Part shown: positions 44,760 through 56,490 of the stretch, piece after piece
Position numbering within the stretch: position 1 is the stretch's first letter
How the letters are laid out: every line of letters begins with the position of its first letter
Source of the DNA: Rosellinia necatrix
Taxonomy: Eukaryota > Ascomycota > Sordariomycetes > Xylariales > Xylariaceae
Direction of reading: 5' to 3'
DNA length: 64,000 nt
Assembly (NCBI GenBank): GCA_021209875.1
Contig: JAGYVD010000001.1
Coordinates: forward strand, 124,001 to 188,000
The notes under the pieces: generated by a model
Seen by the model: only the letters and a program-made list of their open reading frames with translations
Told to the model about the DNA's origin: nothing
The model's database searches: none
Position numbers and translations under genes: made by a program

Positions 44760-45544
44760 TTAGATAGATGAAAAGTATTGTCTATAGAGGAGATTCGCAG
44801 CTCTCTCAGCCGTCTTAAGCTTAATACCAGCCATCTGTGCCATGGCAACGAAGTCGACCTAAAAGTAATTAGAGAGGAGTTAGCAAAAGAGCCATCAACA
44901 ACCCTTCTACCCTTGGCTTGTGCGTTGGAAGAAAGAGTACGTAGTATACGAGTCTCCTTACCTCGGGCAGTTCCTTGATATAGGAAATAGCTTCGGTCAG
45001 AATTTCCATCTCACGGTCGGTGAGGTTGGGAATAGTGTTGCTATTTTGGCCGGGGCGTAGATGATGGTCGGCCTTCACCCTGCACCACGCGGATTGCGTG
45101 GATCGCAGTGTAATACCAAGCTGGTTCTTCATCTTGTGATAATCGATCTGCATGAAAGAGGTTGATTAGCGGGAATTGGAGACTTCGTTTCTGACAGAGA
45201 GGTGTTTGGGGTTAGAGAATTACCTTGGGGTTGGCGCGGAATGCTCGAAGCAGAGCCACCAAGTTCTTGAACTCGCCCTTGGTGAAAACACCAGGCACTG
45301 GGAACATGTAGTTAGCAAAATGTAGTTGCATACGTATCGGCTCCCTGTATTTATAAATAAAAGTTGGGAGACGGGTAGGGGGAGGCTTTATGAATGGTGA
45401 TAGGAAGAAAAGAAATGGTTTTGTAGGTTTAGGTAAGAGGCGATTGCTCTGACACTAGGAAATCCAAGTCGAGGAGCGGAATTGATGGCGACGGCGTTGA
45501 CGATAGAAATTAGAATTCTATAACATGGGGAGGCATGACTTACT
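44760..45544 (-). CDS. Small helical protein, possibly Myb/SANT-like, start codon split by an intron
   Basis: Three coding exons (45224-45297, 44962-45147, 44760-44858) plus the A of the start codon at 45544 give 119 aa beginning MPGVFTKGEFKNLVALLRAF. Introns are 246, 76 and 103 nt, all GT/AG, with GCTAAC branch points before the first and third acceptors. The upstream exon ends AAGA and the next begins TGCCTGG, so ATG exists only after splicing. The frame upstream reaches a TGA without another ATG. Two helical segments (about 5-45 and 70-117), the second with LTDREMEILTEAISYIKEL and PEVDFVAMAQMAGIKLKTAE, resemble the short Myb-like or histone-like repeats found in many fungal proteins of unknown role. 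The product is probably nuclear. The family call is tentative, but the exon structure is well supported. Confidence 0.65.
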
Positions 45545-46082
45545 CTTGACTGCAGTATCGAGATGGAAGATGTATCGATGAGAGTCAGGAGGTTGTTCGT
45601 GGTTGGAGGCTGAATGTTCCAACTCGTCGATGGAGAATCAGAGTAGGTGTGGTTGGATTTGGAAAGGGAGAAGTAGGGTAGAGTTTGGGAGCAAGCTCTG
45701 TTTTTTATAGCCGAGTTGTAGAATTGTTTCGAGCTCGGTCTGTAGTGAATATGGGAACACTTAGTGACCTAGAGAAACACTTTGCCCTCGCCTAGAGCTA
45801 ACTACTATGGGTCAACCTATCTAGGCTAAGGTACTTAACATGAGGGAGTCATAGCTCTAGAGGGAGCCGGGGTTTGAGGCAAAGGTACCCTCTCAGATTA
45901 GTCGGTTCCTGTTGGATACTACTACCTTAGAGCTAGATACCATACTATTTTGCAAGTGAATACATATCAAACGAACCAGGTAGACATAAGTATACGTTGT
46001 TATCTATGCTACATTACTATGATGTCTCCTCTACTCGAATAACAGGCATAATTGTTACCATAATTTATGCCTGAATAGTGCT

Positions 46083-46127
46083 CTTTCCAACATCGTGCTT
46101 TCCAATATCGTGCTTTCCAACATTGTG
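46083..46127. repeat. 15-bp tandem repeat x3
   Basis: Three adjacent copies of CTTTCCAACATCGTG, with C-to-T changes in the second and third copies. Confidence 0.85.
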
Positions 46128-47011
46128 TAATCCCACACAGGTGAATATCAATAACTTGTTGGAACCGAAGAAACTAGTGTGACATTAACTGTTTTGGGTG
46201 CTTCTAGTTTCTGAATAGGGAAATAGGGGGGGTTGTATGGCCACAAAGGTTGACTGATATGGTACCTCTGGGGTTTATTGGCATCTATCTGTACCTGGTG
46301 CTGAAAACTTTTCTATATCATTACCTCATGTACATATCAAGGTACCTTAGCAGACTGACAGCAAACATTGAGAAGTTGCCATTACCAAGGTGCTCCGGCC
46401 GGATGATGGTGGGTAAAAAGCTCCGTATACCCACTTTTTCGGAGGTATGTTTGCGGAGCGGAGGGAATTGTACTACCTCTCCCGGACCCGCTCTCCGGGC
46501 AAAAGCTGCTCATAGGACCACCAAGGGGCCTGCCAAGTGAGGTACTTTGATACATTGGTACCTCAATGACCAACTACACAATGTGTACTTGGATCGTGCA
46601 ACATATCTGCTTATTATTTGACAGTAGGTGAGTCATTTTTTTTCGGATGTGTCACATACGTTAAGGTAACCATTAGGTAGGTACTGTAGAGATACTGGTA
46701 ACATTTGCAATTCACTGTTACAACTGATACTGGATGGGGAACGAAATCTACAGCACATTGTACCTGTCATATGCACAGTTTAGTGCAAAAATGTTAGTCT
46801 AATGCACAACCTGCAGGGTTTGACGGCTTCTTATTCCGCACCAAGTGACAAAGCATCCCCGCAACCTTTAAATTCCTACCTAGGTTAGGTACTACCCGTT
46901 TAGGAATACATGGGAAAATTGATGAAAGACAAAATAAAGTAGAGTGGTGGGCCGACACAGCTTGGAAGAACTATAATCGAGTAGCACAAGAAGTTCTATA
47001 ATAACATTGCA

Positions 47012-47360
47012 TGTTGTGCAGGAGTTGCCTGATGTCAGGCAAATGGATCACATAGCGAGGCACCAGCTACCCTAGGGGGTAGCTCTGAGGGCATAATTGT
47101 GTATATAAGGACTGAAGGCCTCCCACCTAGATAGTAGGCCCAGGAATCAATAATATTAAGCCCTACCCTTATACTTAGCTATCTACCTGCTACCCAGCTG
47201 CTACCTCGTAGTAACTAGACCTCACTATAGGCATTCTTAATATAACATTTGAATTAAGTTACCATGTTGAGATTTCTTCTGAGACATCTATCGTAACTAC
47301 TTGGTAACTGGTGTAAATATGTCCTTATTAGATTACCTCTAAGAAACAGCTGATTTAACA
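47012..47360 (+). mobile_element. Possible solo or 5' LTR of a retrotransposon
   Basis: This 349-bp segment starts TGTTGTGC and ends TTTAACA, giving the short TGTT...AACA terminal inverted repeat of an LTR. It contains a perfect 8-bp palindromic arm pair (47025-47042) and a TATATAA at 47102-47108. Three bases beyond its end, TGGTGAGATTC could be a tRNA primer-binding site. No second copy, target duplication or polyprotein frame was seen in the window, so the call rests on layout alone. Confidence 0.3.
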
Positions 47361-48000
47361 ATATGGTGAGATTCATTTGATTTTATGTGATTGTTGTTGG
47401 TGCAAGGGTTTAGCCGGGAAAGGGGGTCCTCAGGTAATAAACTACCGCCTCTAGTCACATGCAAATACTATCACGAAAGATCCCAATGAAATGACCTACA
47501 GTAACTAAACAAGGCTCTCAACTCATATTTATCCTCTATCAATTGTCGATTAATTGTAACTTAATTCGGGCAAGGAGACAACGTCTCAAACCTCAACTTA
47601 ACTAACAGTAGGGTATCTAGTTTAGCCTTGCTCCAAGTAACTACTAAAAATTGAACCGGCCGAGATCCAGAATTCAACATTGAAACGCGCCATTTATTTA
47701 TCAATCTAGTTTTCAGTTGCTAATTCATCATAGCGACGTGGCATTTGATCGGTGAGTATAGCAGCGGCCCACGAACATAAAGCCATCAAAGCAACACCAA
47801 GGGGGGGGGCGTGTATTGTTATCCCAAGCCCAGCCAACAAAACACAGCGTAGCGTCCCGACAATTTCCCTCCCAATCATGACGCCAGCACTCCAAACCCA
47901 GCAGAAACAATTTGCCCATTTTGCTCCGGGGAAGAGGAGGGGAAGGGAAGAAACCAAAACCAATCCCCTTACCCTTCTCAATCCTAAAACCATCCCCTAA

Positions 48001-50585
48001 CTAAGCCTTCTCCGTCACAACGCCCGTCAGCGACCCCTTCATAGACTCGCGATCATCCCAAATAGCCCTCCTCAGCGAGGGGTAGACGACATCCGCGCCG
48101 TCGGCCTGCGGGCCATCCGCGTCCGCGAGCGCCCACCTAGCGCGCTCGAAGCGCGCCGCGACGCCGGGCGCCAGATGGACGAAGCGGACGTCGACGAGGC
48201 CGCCGAGGTGGCGGCGGATGTCGTCCTTGAGCTCGGCGAGGGCGGTGACGCCGGTGACGTCGACGAAGGGGACCATGGTGAAGTCCCAGACGACGACGGC
48301 GAGGGGCATGTCCTTCAGCGCGAGCCCGCGCTCGCGCCGGAGCCGCGCGAGCCGCCGCTCGCCCGCCACGCTCCACGACCGCGCCCCGTCCGCGCGGTAC
48401 CCGGGGGACTCCACGGACGGGTACACGAGCTGGATGGACTCGAGCACGCGCGCCTTGGTCCGCTGCGCGTTCGGGTAGAACACCGAGTCCCGGAACGACA
48501 CCACCACCGTGTCCTCGGGGATCGCGACCGCGCCGGCGTCCTCCTCCTGCGCCGTCCTTCCGCCGCCGCCGCCGCCTCCACGTCGTCGGGACGGGGATAT
48601 GGAGGCCGGGGAAGAAGTCGGGAGGGAGGTCGTCGGCGAGGAGGAGGGGGGGGAGGGAGAGGAGGAACCGCTCGTGTTGACCGAGATATGTGGTTTTACG
48701 AAGGCGGAGCGCAGTAGTGTCCACACGACGGCCCAGCCAGCGGCGGATGCGATGCCGTATTCGGAGCCGACGAAGATCGTGACGAACTGCGGTTGGGGGG
48801 AGAGAGCTTCCTGTTAGCGTTGCGCTGGAAATCAAATATTTTTTTTTAAAAAAAAAAAGGAAAAGAAAAAATTGAGTATTGCGGCATAGATATCCCTTTT
48901 CAGAGGTTTGTAGGAGGGGAATGGGAATTGGGAATGTCGGGGTCTTACGAAGGCGACGTTGAACGCGATGTAGTCCGCAATGGAGATGCGGTAGTACTTA
49001 TAGATGAGGATGAACGGGCCGAACAGATGAATCACGGCCATAATCTATAACTCGACATTAGCAAATCGACTCCTGGACAAAAGTAAATGACCGCAGCGAC
49101 CCACGATAATGGCGGCCAGGGTGGCCTTGGGGAGCCAGTAGAGGGCCGGGGAGAAGACGTAGATGGTGAGGATGATGAAGGCGGCGGTGACGGCGCCGTT
49201 GAGGGGGCTGCGGACGTTGCACTCGGAGTTGACGGCGGTGCGCGACATGGCGCCGCCGACGGGCATGGCGCCGAAGAAGCTGTTGACGAGGTTCGTGAGG
49301 CCGAGGTAGTTGAACTCCTGGGTCTGGTCGACGGTGTAGTGGTTCTTGCGGCCGAAGGCGCGGGCGACGGCCTGGTGCTCGAGCGCGGCGGCGACGAAGG
49401 GCGCGATGGCGCGCGCGGCGACGGCCGAGAGCAGGCTGCGGTCGTGGGCCCTGGGTGTCGCGATGCCGTGCGTGTCGACCTTGCTGATGGCCCAGAGCAG
49501 GTCCTCGCGGTCGCGGTTGACGAGGTACGAGATGAGCGTGAAGATGACGAGCACGATGATCGCCCGGCTGCTCGCCATGTACTGGATCAGGAAGTGCCGC
49601 TTGCCCCAGCGCTTGCCCACGCGCTCGAGCAGGAAGAGGACCAGGATGGTGCCGAACCCGATCCCGGACGTCGGCCCGTCCCATTTCGGCAGCCGCCGCA
49701 GCACGTCGCCGATGATGTCGAAGACCTCGGAAGGGGTCCCGTCGAGCCCCACGAGCGAGCCCACCTGGCCGAACCCGATGGTCAGGGCGGTGGCGGAGAT
49801 GAAGCCCGTCAGAATGGGGATGGAGATGTAATCGAGAAGGAAGCCGAGGCCGAGCAGGCCGATGACCAGCCCGTACACGCCGGCCATGAAGGCGACGGCC
49901 GCCGCGATGTCCACGGGGTCGTATTCGGCCTTCAGGTCTGCGATGATTTCCGCCGTCAGGAGACCCATGAGCGAAGTCGGGCCGGTAGATAGATCTGCAA
50001 GATGGCGGCGCGGGCGAGATTAGCTAGCTTTTACCCCCCGTTGCGTTTGGTATCTAGACGTACCTTTCGAGGTGCCGAGAAACACGGCAATGGCGGCGGG
50101 AATCCAACTGCTGTACAATCCATGTTCAATTGGGATTGTTGCGATCTTTGCGTACGAAAGCCCCTGGGGGATGAGCATGACACCGATGGTCAAGCCGGCC
50201 ACTTAGATAAATCAATCAGTCAGCCAGCCATATGGGTTTCCGAGATTGGGGATTCATTCCATGGCGACAATGGTTTTGAGATACGCGTCTCTGAAAAGTC
50301 ACACCTGGTGATCACATTCACCACGTAGTTTAAAACCAGAGAGGGGAAAAAAAAAATATCTGTTTGGGGCACTTTACTGAAATCTGAGGCCAGCCATGCT
50401 GGATTGTATCGCGGGAGCCACTGAGCAATGGGCAATTTGTCGAGGAGGTACTGCTTTGTTGCCGATGGAAACTTCTCCGGGAGAACCTCAGCATAATGTT
50501 TAAGTCTGCTAAGGTTGGGGTCGGTCCGGAGCTCTTCCTTCAGAGCCTCGACGTTCCTTTCCATCGTGGAAGACTGTCCAGCCAT
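48001..50585 (-). CDS. SulP-family sulfate permease with STAS domain
   Basis: This is a plasma-membrane or vacuolar anion (sulfate) transporter of the SLC26/SulP family. Five exons (50378-50585, 50064-50201, 49105-49994, 48949-49044, 48001-48786) give 705 aa. The join across intron 1 creates SDFMAGLTIGVMLIPQGLSY, the family's first membrane signature, which confirms the splicing. Then follow DLSTGPTSLMG, a run of hydrophobic segments, and NSFFGAMPVGGAMSRTAVN, the conserved SulP loop. The last membrane part reads LPKATLAAII-IMAVIHLFGP. After about residue 470 a Ser/Pro/Gly linker with seven consecutive glycines leads into a C-terminal STAS domain (DTVVVSFRDSVFYPNAQ, VVWDFTMVPFVDVTGV, LAELKDDIRRHLGG). 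The exons are very GC-rich, so the opposite strand shows long spurious open frames. Substrate specificity within the family is inferred. Confidence 0.9.
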
Positions 50586-52724
50586 AATACTAATGACAGG
50601 GGGGAGGGAGGGGAAGGGACAACCACGGTGATGGTCGGTGAGCAGGATAAGCGAGACCGGTTCTCACAGGTGCTTCTTTTTCCAGAGAGCGAGTCTCTTG
50701 GCTCGTAACTTGCAACCTCACTACGCCTAATATACAAAAGACGGCCAATGGCTGGTGGGACTACAAAAGGAAGGTTCCGAAAGACAAACGGTAGATCTAT
50801 TCACCAGACAGATAAGCCAGATCGTCGTATTCGCGGCGCCCTGAGGCTCCGTCCGCAGCCCATCGCCAGCGAACCCCCCTCCTTCGGTGGATTCTCGCTG
50901 TCTGTCGGTATTCTCTTTCTGATAAACAGGTTCGCACTTCCCAACGAGCCGAGGGAGACCTCTATGGAGAATTAGGGCTGGGGGTTCTGGACATCACGAG
51001 CCGGCAGCGAATCAGAGCGCGGGTCAGGACGGATCGGTGCATGGTTGGAGGCGTGATGTGTCTCTGATGGGCTACACGACCGTGTACGCGACCTATGGCT
51101 GCCACTCGCTAGTTCTGAGCTCAGTCTTTGAACCGGTCACATGTGGGCTGGGTGGTGATTATGCAAGCCATTCTACGCTTCCTGTAGATCGACCTCGTGG
51201 TGGCGCTAGGGACCAGGAGGGAACCAGGAGGGAACCAGGAGGTAGGAGATGTGACTAGGACGCGGGGTCGTGTTTCTAATTTCCAGAAGAGAGCTCACGG
51301 CCGAAAACAACATGACAGTGGTGTCGGAATTTAATTACCTGGCGGTCTAAGCTAACAGTTTCTAGGTCTTCGTTCATGACGATGTGTGTATATATGTGTA
51401 GTTATAGTTATATGTAACTATGTGTATATATAGGTGTGTATATATATCGATGTATGTACTAGTTATATATACATTACATATCTGCAATATTTGACCAGTA
51501 TATACCCCATCTCTGTCGGTTGTCTCCCTCTCCGGTGGGAGGTTGTCTCTAGCGGGTATAAAGAGCTTAGACGTAATTATTCAGAAACCTTGATAAGCTA
51601 AACCCGGAGAGAGGCACGGCCGGGGGTCCCGGCCCCCTAGTCAGATGTTGGTCCGGGGGCGAACCAAGTGCTGATTTGGCCGTTGTTCGATGCAGGGGGA
51701 GGGGGGGGAGAGGGAAAGGGTTGGTACAGTACATCGTGGTGAGCCCCGAGTGCAGCAGTCTTCGGCTCGGATATAGTGCACGGGGTAAAAGCTGCTATTG
51801 GCTCTTACACAAGCTCGTAGACTGCATTTGGGCTCCTTGTCTCCAACCAGCACCCACCCCAATCGGCTATCTACTTACGCCAATATAAGATGCTGACCGA
51901 TCGCATGTCGCACTACGTGCCAGCTCCCCCGCCAGACAGGAATATGTATGCAAGATGGTGATGGCGAGGGCATCGCGGCGTGACGATGTTGAATATGAGC
52001 AGCAGATGGCCAGCGCCTGCTGTGGTGTCTTTCCCGTGGCGTCTTTCGAACGACGTTCTGGTAAGCTTCGCCGCATGGCCAAGCGCCATGGCAAAAAAGC
52101 TTGGGACTAACCCGACCGGGTGCACGACCGTTCCATTGCAGTGCCCAAGCCCTTGGCCGCCTGGGAATCCGCTCGGCGCCCAGAGTTGTCGGGGATATTG
52201 TCCACTAGACTCGTGGGAAGATAAAGAAAGCATCGATGATCTGCCTTGGGCTGGGTCCCCAATGGGGATAGCCTCGCACACCCTACTGCGTGACACACTC
52301 ATTGTCTACAACTGGAATAATGGAATACTGCCCTTGCCCACCCAATCCGAATGAGTGCAGGAGTCGTCAGCGACGGTGACGGGTGGTGATGCCGGAGTGG
52401 GCCTCTGATGGAATAATCAGCCCGGATGCGTTGCAATGCATGCAGATAGTGCCGAAGGGAATAACTAAGTAAGTATGTAAGGTAAGTAGTGTATGTAAGT
52501 GGAAGTATGGCAAGGTAGGTAAGTACTCGGGTGCTTGTACGAGGGATGAATAAGCGGTGTTGCCCGACTCCTTGTATACTTTCCTAAACGGGCCGGCATC
52601 TCACCCTCGAGCCGAGCCCGATACAACCCCACCGTCTCATCGCTCGCTAGAATACGCGAAGCTAGCGACGTTTTGGGCTAAGGCGCCTGCCGCCTGGCTC
52701 TGGGGCGACCCCGTCATTCTCCCC

Positions 52725-52793
52725 CAGACAGGACAGGACAGACAGGGCAGACAGGACAGACAAGACGGACAGGACAGACAAGACAGATAGGAC
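52725..52793. repeat. GACAGGACAG minisatellite
   Basis: An irregular array of GACAG, GGACA and AGACA units. It is related in sequence to the short array at 23010-23042. Confidence 0.8.
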
Positions 52794-54036
52794 CCAGGCA
52801 ATGCCGCGCGGTCTGGCCCTCCCCCCTCCACAATGACATACTAGTCTAGTGTAGCCATGTAGGACTCTGGGACCACGTTATTACCGCTCCGCCGTCGAAG
52901 GGGATGTGTTTCCGCCATGAGGCTGTCCGGGCTCTGGTCAGCTACTCGGAAATGCCATGCCGTGAGGCTTCCTTAGCCCTATATGCGACGTCTTGGTAAG
53001 GCCTCGTGGCGAGCCGAGTCCCGATATCCTGCTATTGGCATGACTCAATACTTACTTAATTGTATAACCACCTGCGAAGAACTCGGGACTGGCGGCTGTT
53101 GAGAATGGGCACGGGAGTTAGTTTAGTGCCCGTTACAGGTGGGCACGGTGGGTTTAGTGATCTGGGGGTGACGTTGCGGAGGGCTCTTACACTAACCACC
53201 TACTTCTCTACCCATCTTAGATACACTACTGTAGCCTGTAGGGCGCTTAACGAATCTAGTGCACAAGTAGGGGACTACACCTGGAACGTACAAGTACCTA
53301 CTGCGCAGGTGGGATGGCAGGTGGGATAGCGTAGGCGGATGATAGGCGGATGGTAGGCGGATGGTAGGTGGATTGGATTGGATGGAGGGAGGTAGGTGAC
53401 CCCCTCAAACAAAAGCACGGCCTACAAAAAGCATACGATAACTACTAGGTACCGCAACATACATGTCCAAATTAGCCCATTTATCATATCACCCCAGCGC
53501 GCATCCAGACCGAGATGAAGAGGAGGCCGCGAACACCGCAAGCCGTGAGCACAGGGTTCCGGGGGGCGGGTTAGGGATGAGATGAGGGGGGAAGAGGCGT
53601 CACTGGTGCTGGCCTTTGGAATTCATCACCATTTTACCCCTCCGTCTTTTGGCAACAACCAACAACCCCCAACCCTTGCCCTGTTCTGCCTGCCTGCCCT
53701 CGATTTTGTCTGGATGGCGTCGTCCTGGTATATAGTGTACTCTGGCCGGAGGAGAGGTAGGAGAGGAGTCCCCCGACCGCTTACCATTGGCGAGATAGGC
53801 CCGAAGGGGGGACCACCGATGCGAACCTCGCTATCTACCCGCAACATCTACCTCGATGCGGCCGACGAATCACAGCGCCTGGCCCCCATCACGATGCTAC
53901 GGCGCCAGGGAGAGGTGACGATGCGAGATGGCAAATTGTGAAGTCGGGCGGATCCCCTCTCTCCGGATCATCTCCTCTCCTGATCATTTCCTCTCTTCTC
54001 CTCTCCTCTCCTCTACACTACACTACACGCTACATA

Positions 54037-54088
54037 CACTACACTACCCTACACACTACGTGCACTACACTACCCTACACACTACGTG
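54037..54088. repeat. Perfect 26-bp tandem duplication
   Basis: Positions 54037-54062 and 54063-54088 are identical copies of a CACTACACTACCC-type unit, preceded by a CTCCT-rich tract and more CTACA motifs. The identity suggests recent slippage. Confidence 0.9.
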
Positions 54089-54949
54089 CCAGGCCCGCTT
54101 GCTCGCTTCTGCTTATTTCCAGCAATGGGCATTGTGTTGGACGATGTCACCACCGTGTCGCGTGTTGGGGGCAAATAATTCGGATGAAGCTAAGTGGCCA
54201 AGCCACGACTCCTGTATCGGCTCTAATTGTCTAGTGTATGCAACTAAACTGCCTACATAATGTACTAAGTATGTAGGTAGATAGGCCCTTTTCCCCACAC
54301 TTCGTTTCTGGTACCCTAAAACAGCTGCGGCCTGATGTTCTTTTTTTTTTTTTTTTTTCCTTCTCCTGTCACTCTTGTTGCGCCGGGCAAATCATTCGGG
54401 ACTTTTGTTCAAATTCTACGAATCCGAGCTAGTCAGGCCACGGTAGCATCCCCTGCTAAAATACTCCGGGTTTCCTCGGGAGTTGGCATCCACAGAGATT
54501 GCGTATCACCAGAATAGCGTCTTTGGTTCCATGGTTCACTAGAAAATCCCGCTGCAACACAAGGCGCGTGTGTAAGAGCAATTTCTTGGATCGTAGGGCT
54601 GACACGGCACCTAATCACGAAGCGGGAGCCATGCGAAAGTCATGCAGCCATGCACAGATGACATAGAAAGACACTGTTATTATTCCGGTCGGCAGTAAAC
54701 CTGGTAATGGAACAGTATGGGTACAGATAACATGCAGCGCAGCCAACCCATAATTGAAACGATTGGACCTAGACTTTTGTTTGGGGGGGGTATACTATTG
54801 GCAGAGCGCATTCTTTGCGTTTTTTTTTTTTTTTTGGCCTTGCTTTTTTTGGCCGTGTTTAAACCGGACCATGAACTTTCCGGTTGATAGGGTGTAGGAG
54901 AGATACTATAGGCTGCAGGTTCAGAAAGGGAGCGCCGCCTGGAGATAGA

Positions 54950-56490
54950 TTACAACTCGGTGATGCCCGCTGCCGCTAGATCCGCCGCATCTGGTAGCGT
55001 GACCGCGTCCTTTTCCGCGCTCTTGACCTTGTTCCAGAAGATCTCGCCGTTCTCCGGGTCGTCCTGGAACAGGTGGTCGACGACGAGCTTCTTCGGGGTC
55101 TCGCCCATCCACTGGAAGAGGGAGAAGTCCCTGAATTCGTCGGCCTTGAAGACCTCGAGCATCTCGATCGGCTCGTCGCCGATGTTCTCGACAAAGTGGC
55201 CCATGTTCCGCGGCACGATGCCCACGTCGCCGGGGACGTAGTCGAACGTGCGCGCCGTGCCCTGGGCGCCGAAGATGGTGACCCGGCCTCGGCCCTTGAG
55301 GAAGAAGTTCCACTCGTCCGCATTAGGGTGCCAGTGCATCTCTCGTATGGCGCCCGGCTGGATGGTGACGTGCGCCGCCGCCACCGTCTTCGAGATGGGG
55401 AAGTTCTTGGAGTCGGTGATGCGGACCTCGCCACCGCTGGTGATCTTGGGCTCTTGTTCCAGCATGCGGTGGCTGAAGTTGTATTTCGACTTCTTCACGT
55501 TCTTGCCTGATGGCGATTCGTCTTGGAGAGAACCCGGGTACGAGCCTTGGAAGATGTATTTCTCGTTCTTGGGGAGATGGGCGAAGACCTCAGGAGCCAG
55601 GTTGAAGTTCTTCGAGATGACCGACTTGGGCGTGTGCGCTGGAACTTGTCAGTCTATGTTAGGGGAGTTAGGGGAGTGGAGGGAGTAGAGGGAGTAGTCT
55701 AATCTGGAGCGCGAACCTAGCCAGTCTGATAGAATAAAGGTCGACTCTTCCGAGAAACTTCCGTCGTCAAAAATGAGTAGGAACTCGGTGCCGTTGTCGC
55801 TCAGCCCTTGAAGTGAGTGAGGAACGCCGCTGGGGAAATACCATAGATCACCTTTCTTCAAGTCGTCCATGAAGTTGCCCCCTTCGTAATCGATGGCAGT
55901 AATTCGGACCTCACCGTCCAGCACGTATGCCCATTCCGCCTCTTTGTGCCAATGCAGCTCTCGGATGACGCCCTTGTCAAGCCGCATATTCACGCTGGCG
56001 AGCTCGACGCTTGAGCCGAGCTCCCGAAGCGTGGTTTGGCGAGTCCATCCGCCCTCCTGCTGGGGTCAGCAAACGATAGCCTCGAGGCGTGCGAGTTTCT
56101 CACCTCGATCCGCACGTGGGAGTCTGCAAAACTCCAGCGCATATTTTTCATGTCGCCGTGGTCGGTGCTGGGAGGGCGCACGAGATCCGGGTTCTGGCGT
56201 GAGCGTTCCCAGTTCCACGGTCCCAGCACCGATGCGCCTAGGCCGTTACGATACGGCAGGGGATCGAGTCCCTCACCGATCGTATCGACGGCACCATCAT
56301 GGGGGTCTCTGTAGTCCGGGTTATATGGCGATTTGACCTTCTTGGAGTACTTGGGAGGTAACTCTAGACCGGCTAGAAGGTATTGGCGCGGGCTGTCCTC
56401 GACAGGAATCGCGAGCGCCGAGTTGCTTAGAGCAAGCCCCGCGAGCAAGAGTCGCGACACGGAGCTACTGTGAGGGCTCTGGGGCTGCAT
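54950..56490 (-). CDS. oxdC: Oxalate decarboxylase, secreted bicupin
   Basis: It converts oxalate to formate and CO2 using manganese, outside the cell or at the wall. Three exons (56104-56490, 55717-56056, 54950-55638) give 471 aa. Residues 1-27 form a signal peptide ([14 protein letters not shown]). There are two cupin domains. The first has H164-W-H166, E170 and H209 ([21 protein letters not shown]). The second has H344-W-H346, E351 and H390 ([22 protein letters not shown]). Both metal sites are complete. The lid segment SEES (231-234) before the second exon's end resembles the catalytic loop that separates decarboxylases from oxalate oxidases. The start at 56490 directly precedes the signal peptide. 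It is divergent from the DUF1275 gene across a 1.5-kb spacer. Such enzymes handle the oxalate that many fungi excrete. Confidence 0.93.

Larger units (their letters stand above)
45545..48000. other. 2.4-kb spacer with LTR-like stretch and short tandem repeats
   Basis: The first part is the likely promoter of the split-start gene. It holds a 15-bp unit repeated three times (46083-46127), an 8-bp inverted repeat (TGAGGTAC/GTACCTCA, 46538-46565), a possible solo LTR (47012-47360, listed separately) and AGGTACC motifs. Overlapping open stretches at 47706-48000 show no motif. Confidence 0.45.
50586..54949. other. 4.4-kb gene-poor spacer with several simple repeats
   Basis: No gene supported. It holds a triplicated GGGAACCAGGA unit (51215-51243), a TATATATG-rich stretch (51385-51480), a GACAGGACAG minisatellite (52725-52793), GATGGTAGGCG units (53337-53370) and a perfect 26-bp tandem duplication (54037-54088). 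There are also long T runs (54341-54358, 54820-54835). Open stretches at 53582-53941 and 51913-52354 show no motif. The first part is the sulfate-permease promoter. Confidence 0.5.

Noticed and set aside
48137..48835. Long open frames on both strands over the STAS exon
   Set aside because: Arg/Pro/Ala-rich shadows of the sulfate permease exon in other frames.
49087..49992. 301-codon open frame on the plus strand
   Set aside because: It lies opposite the membrane core of the sulfate permease, is Gly/Asp/Arg/His-rich with no hydrophobic or domain signal, and is explained by the GC-rich codon use of the real gene.
52725..52793. Possible CRISPR-like array
   Set aside because: Units are 5-10 bp, contiguous and without spacers, so it is a minisatellite; the host is also a fungus.
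53582..53941. 119-codon open frame on the plus strand
   Set aside because: Overlaps an open frame on the other strand, no motif, next to simple repeats.
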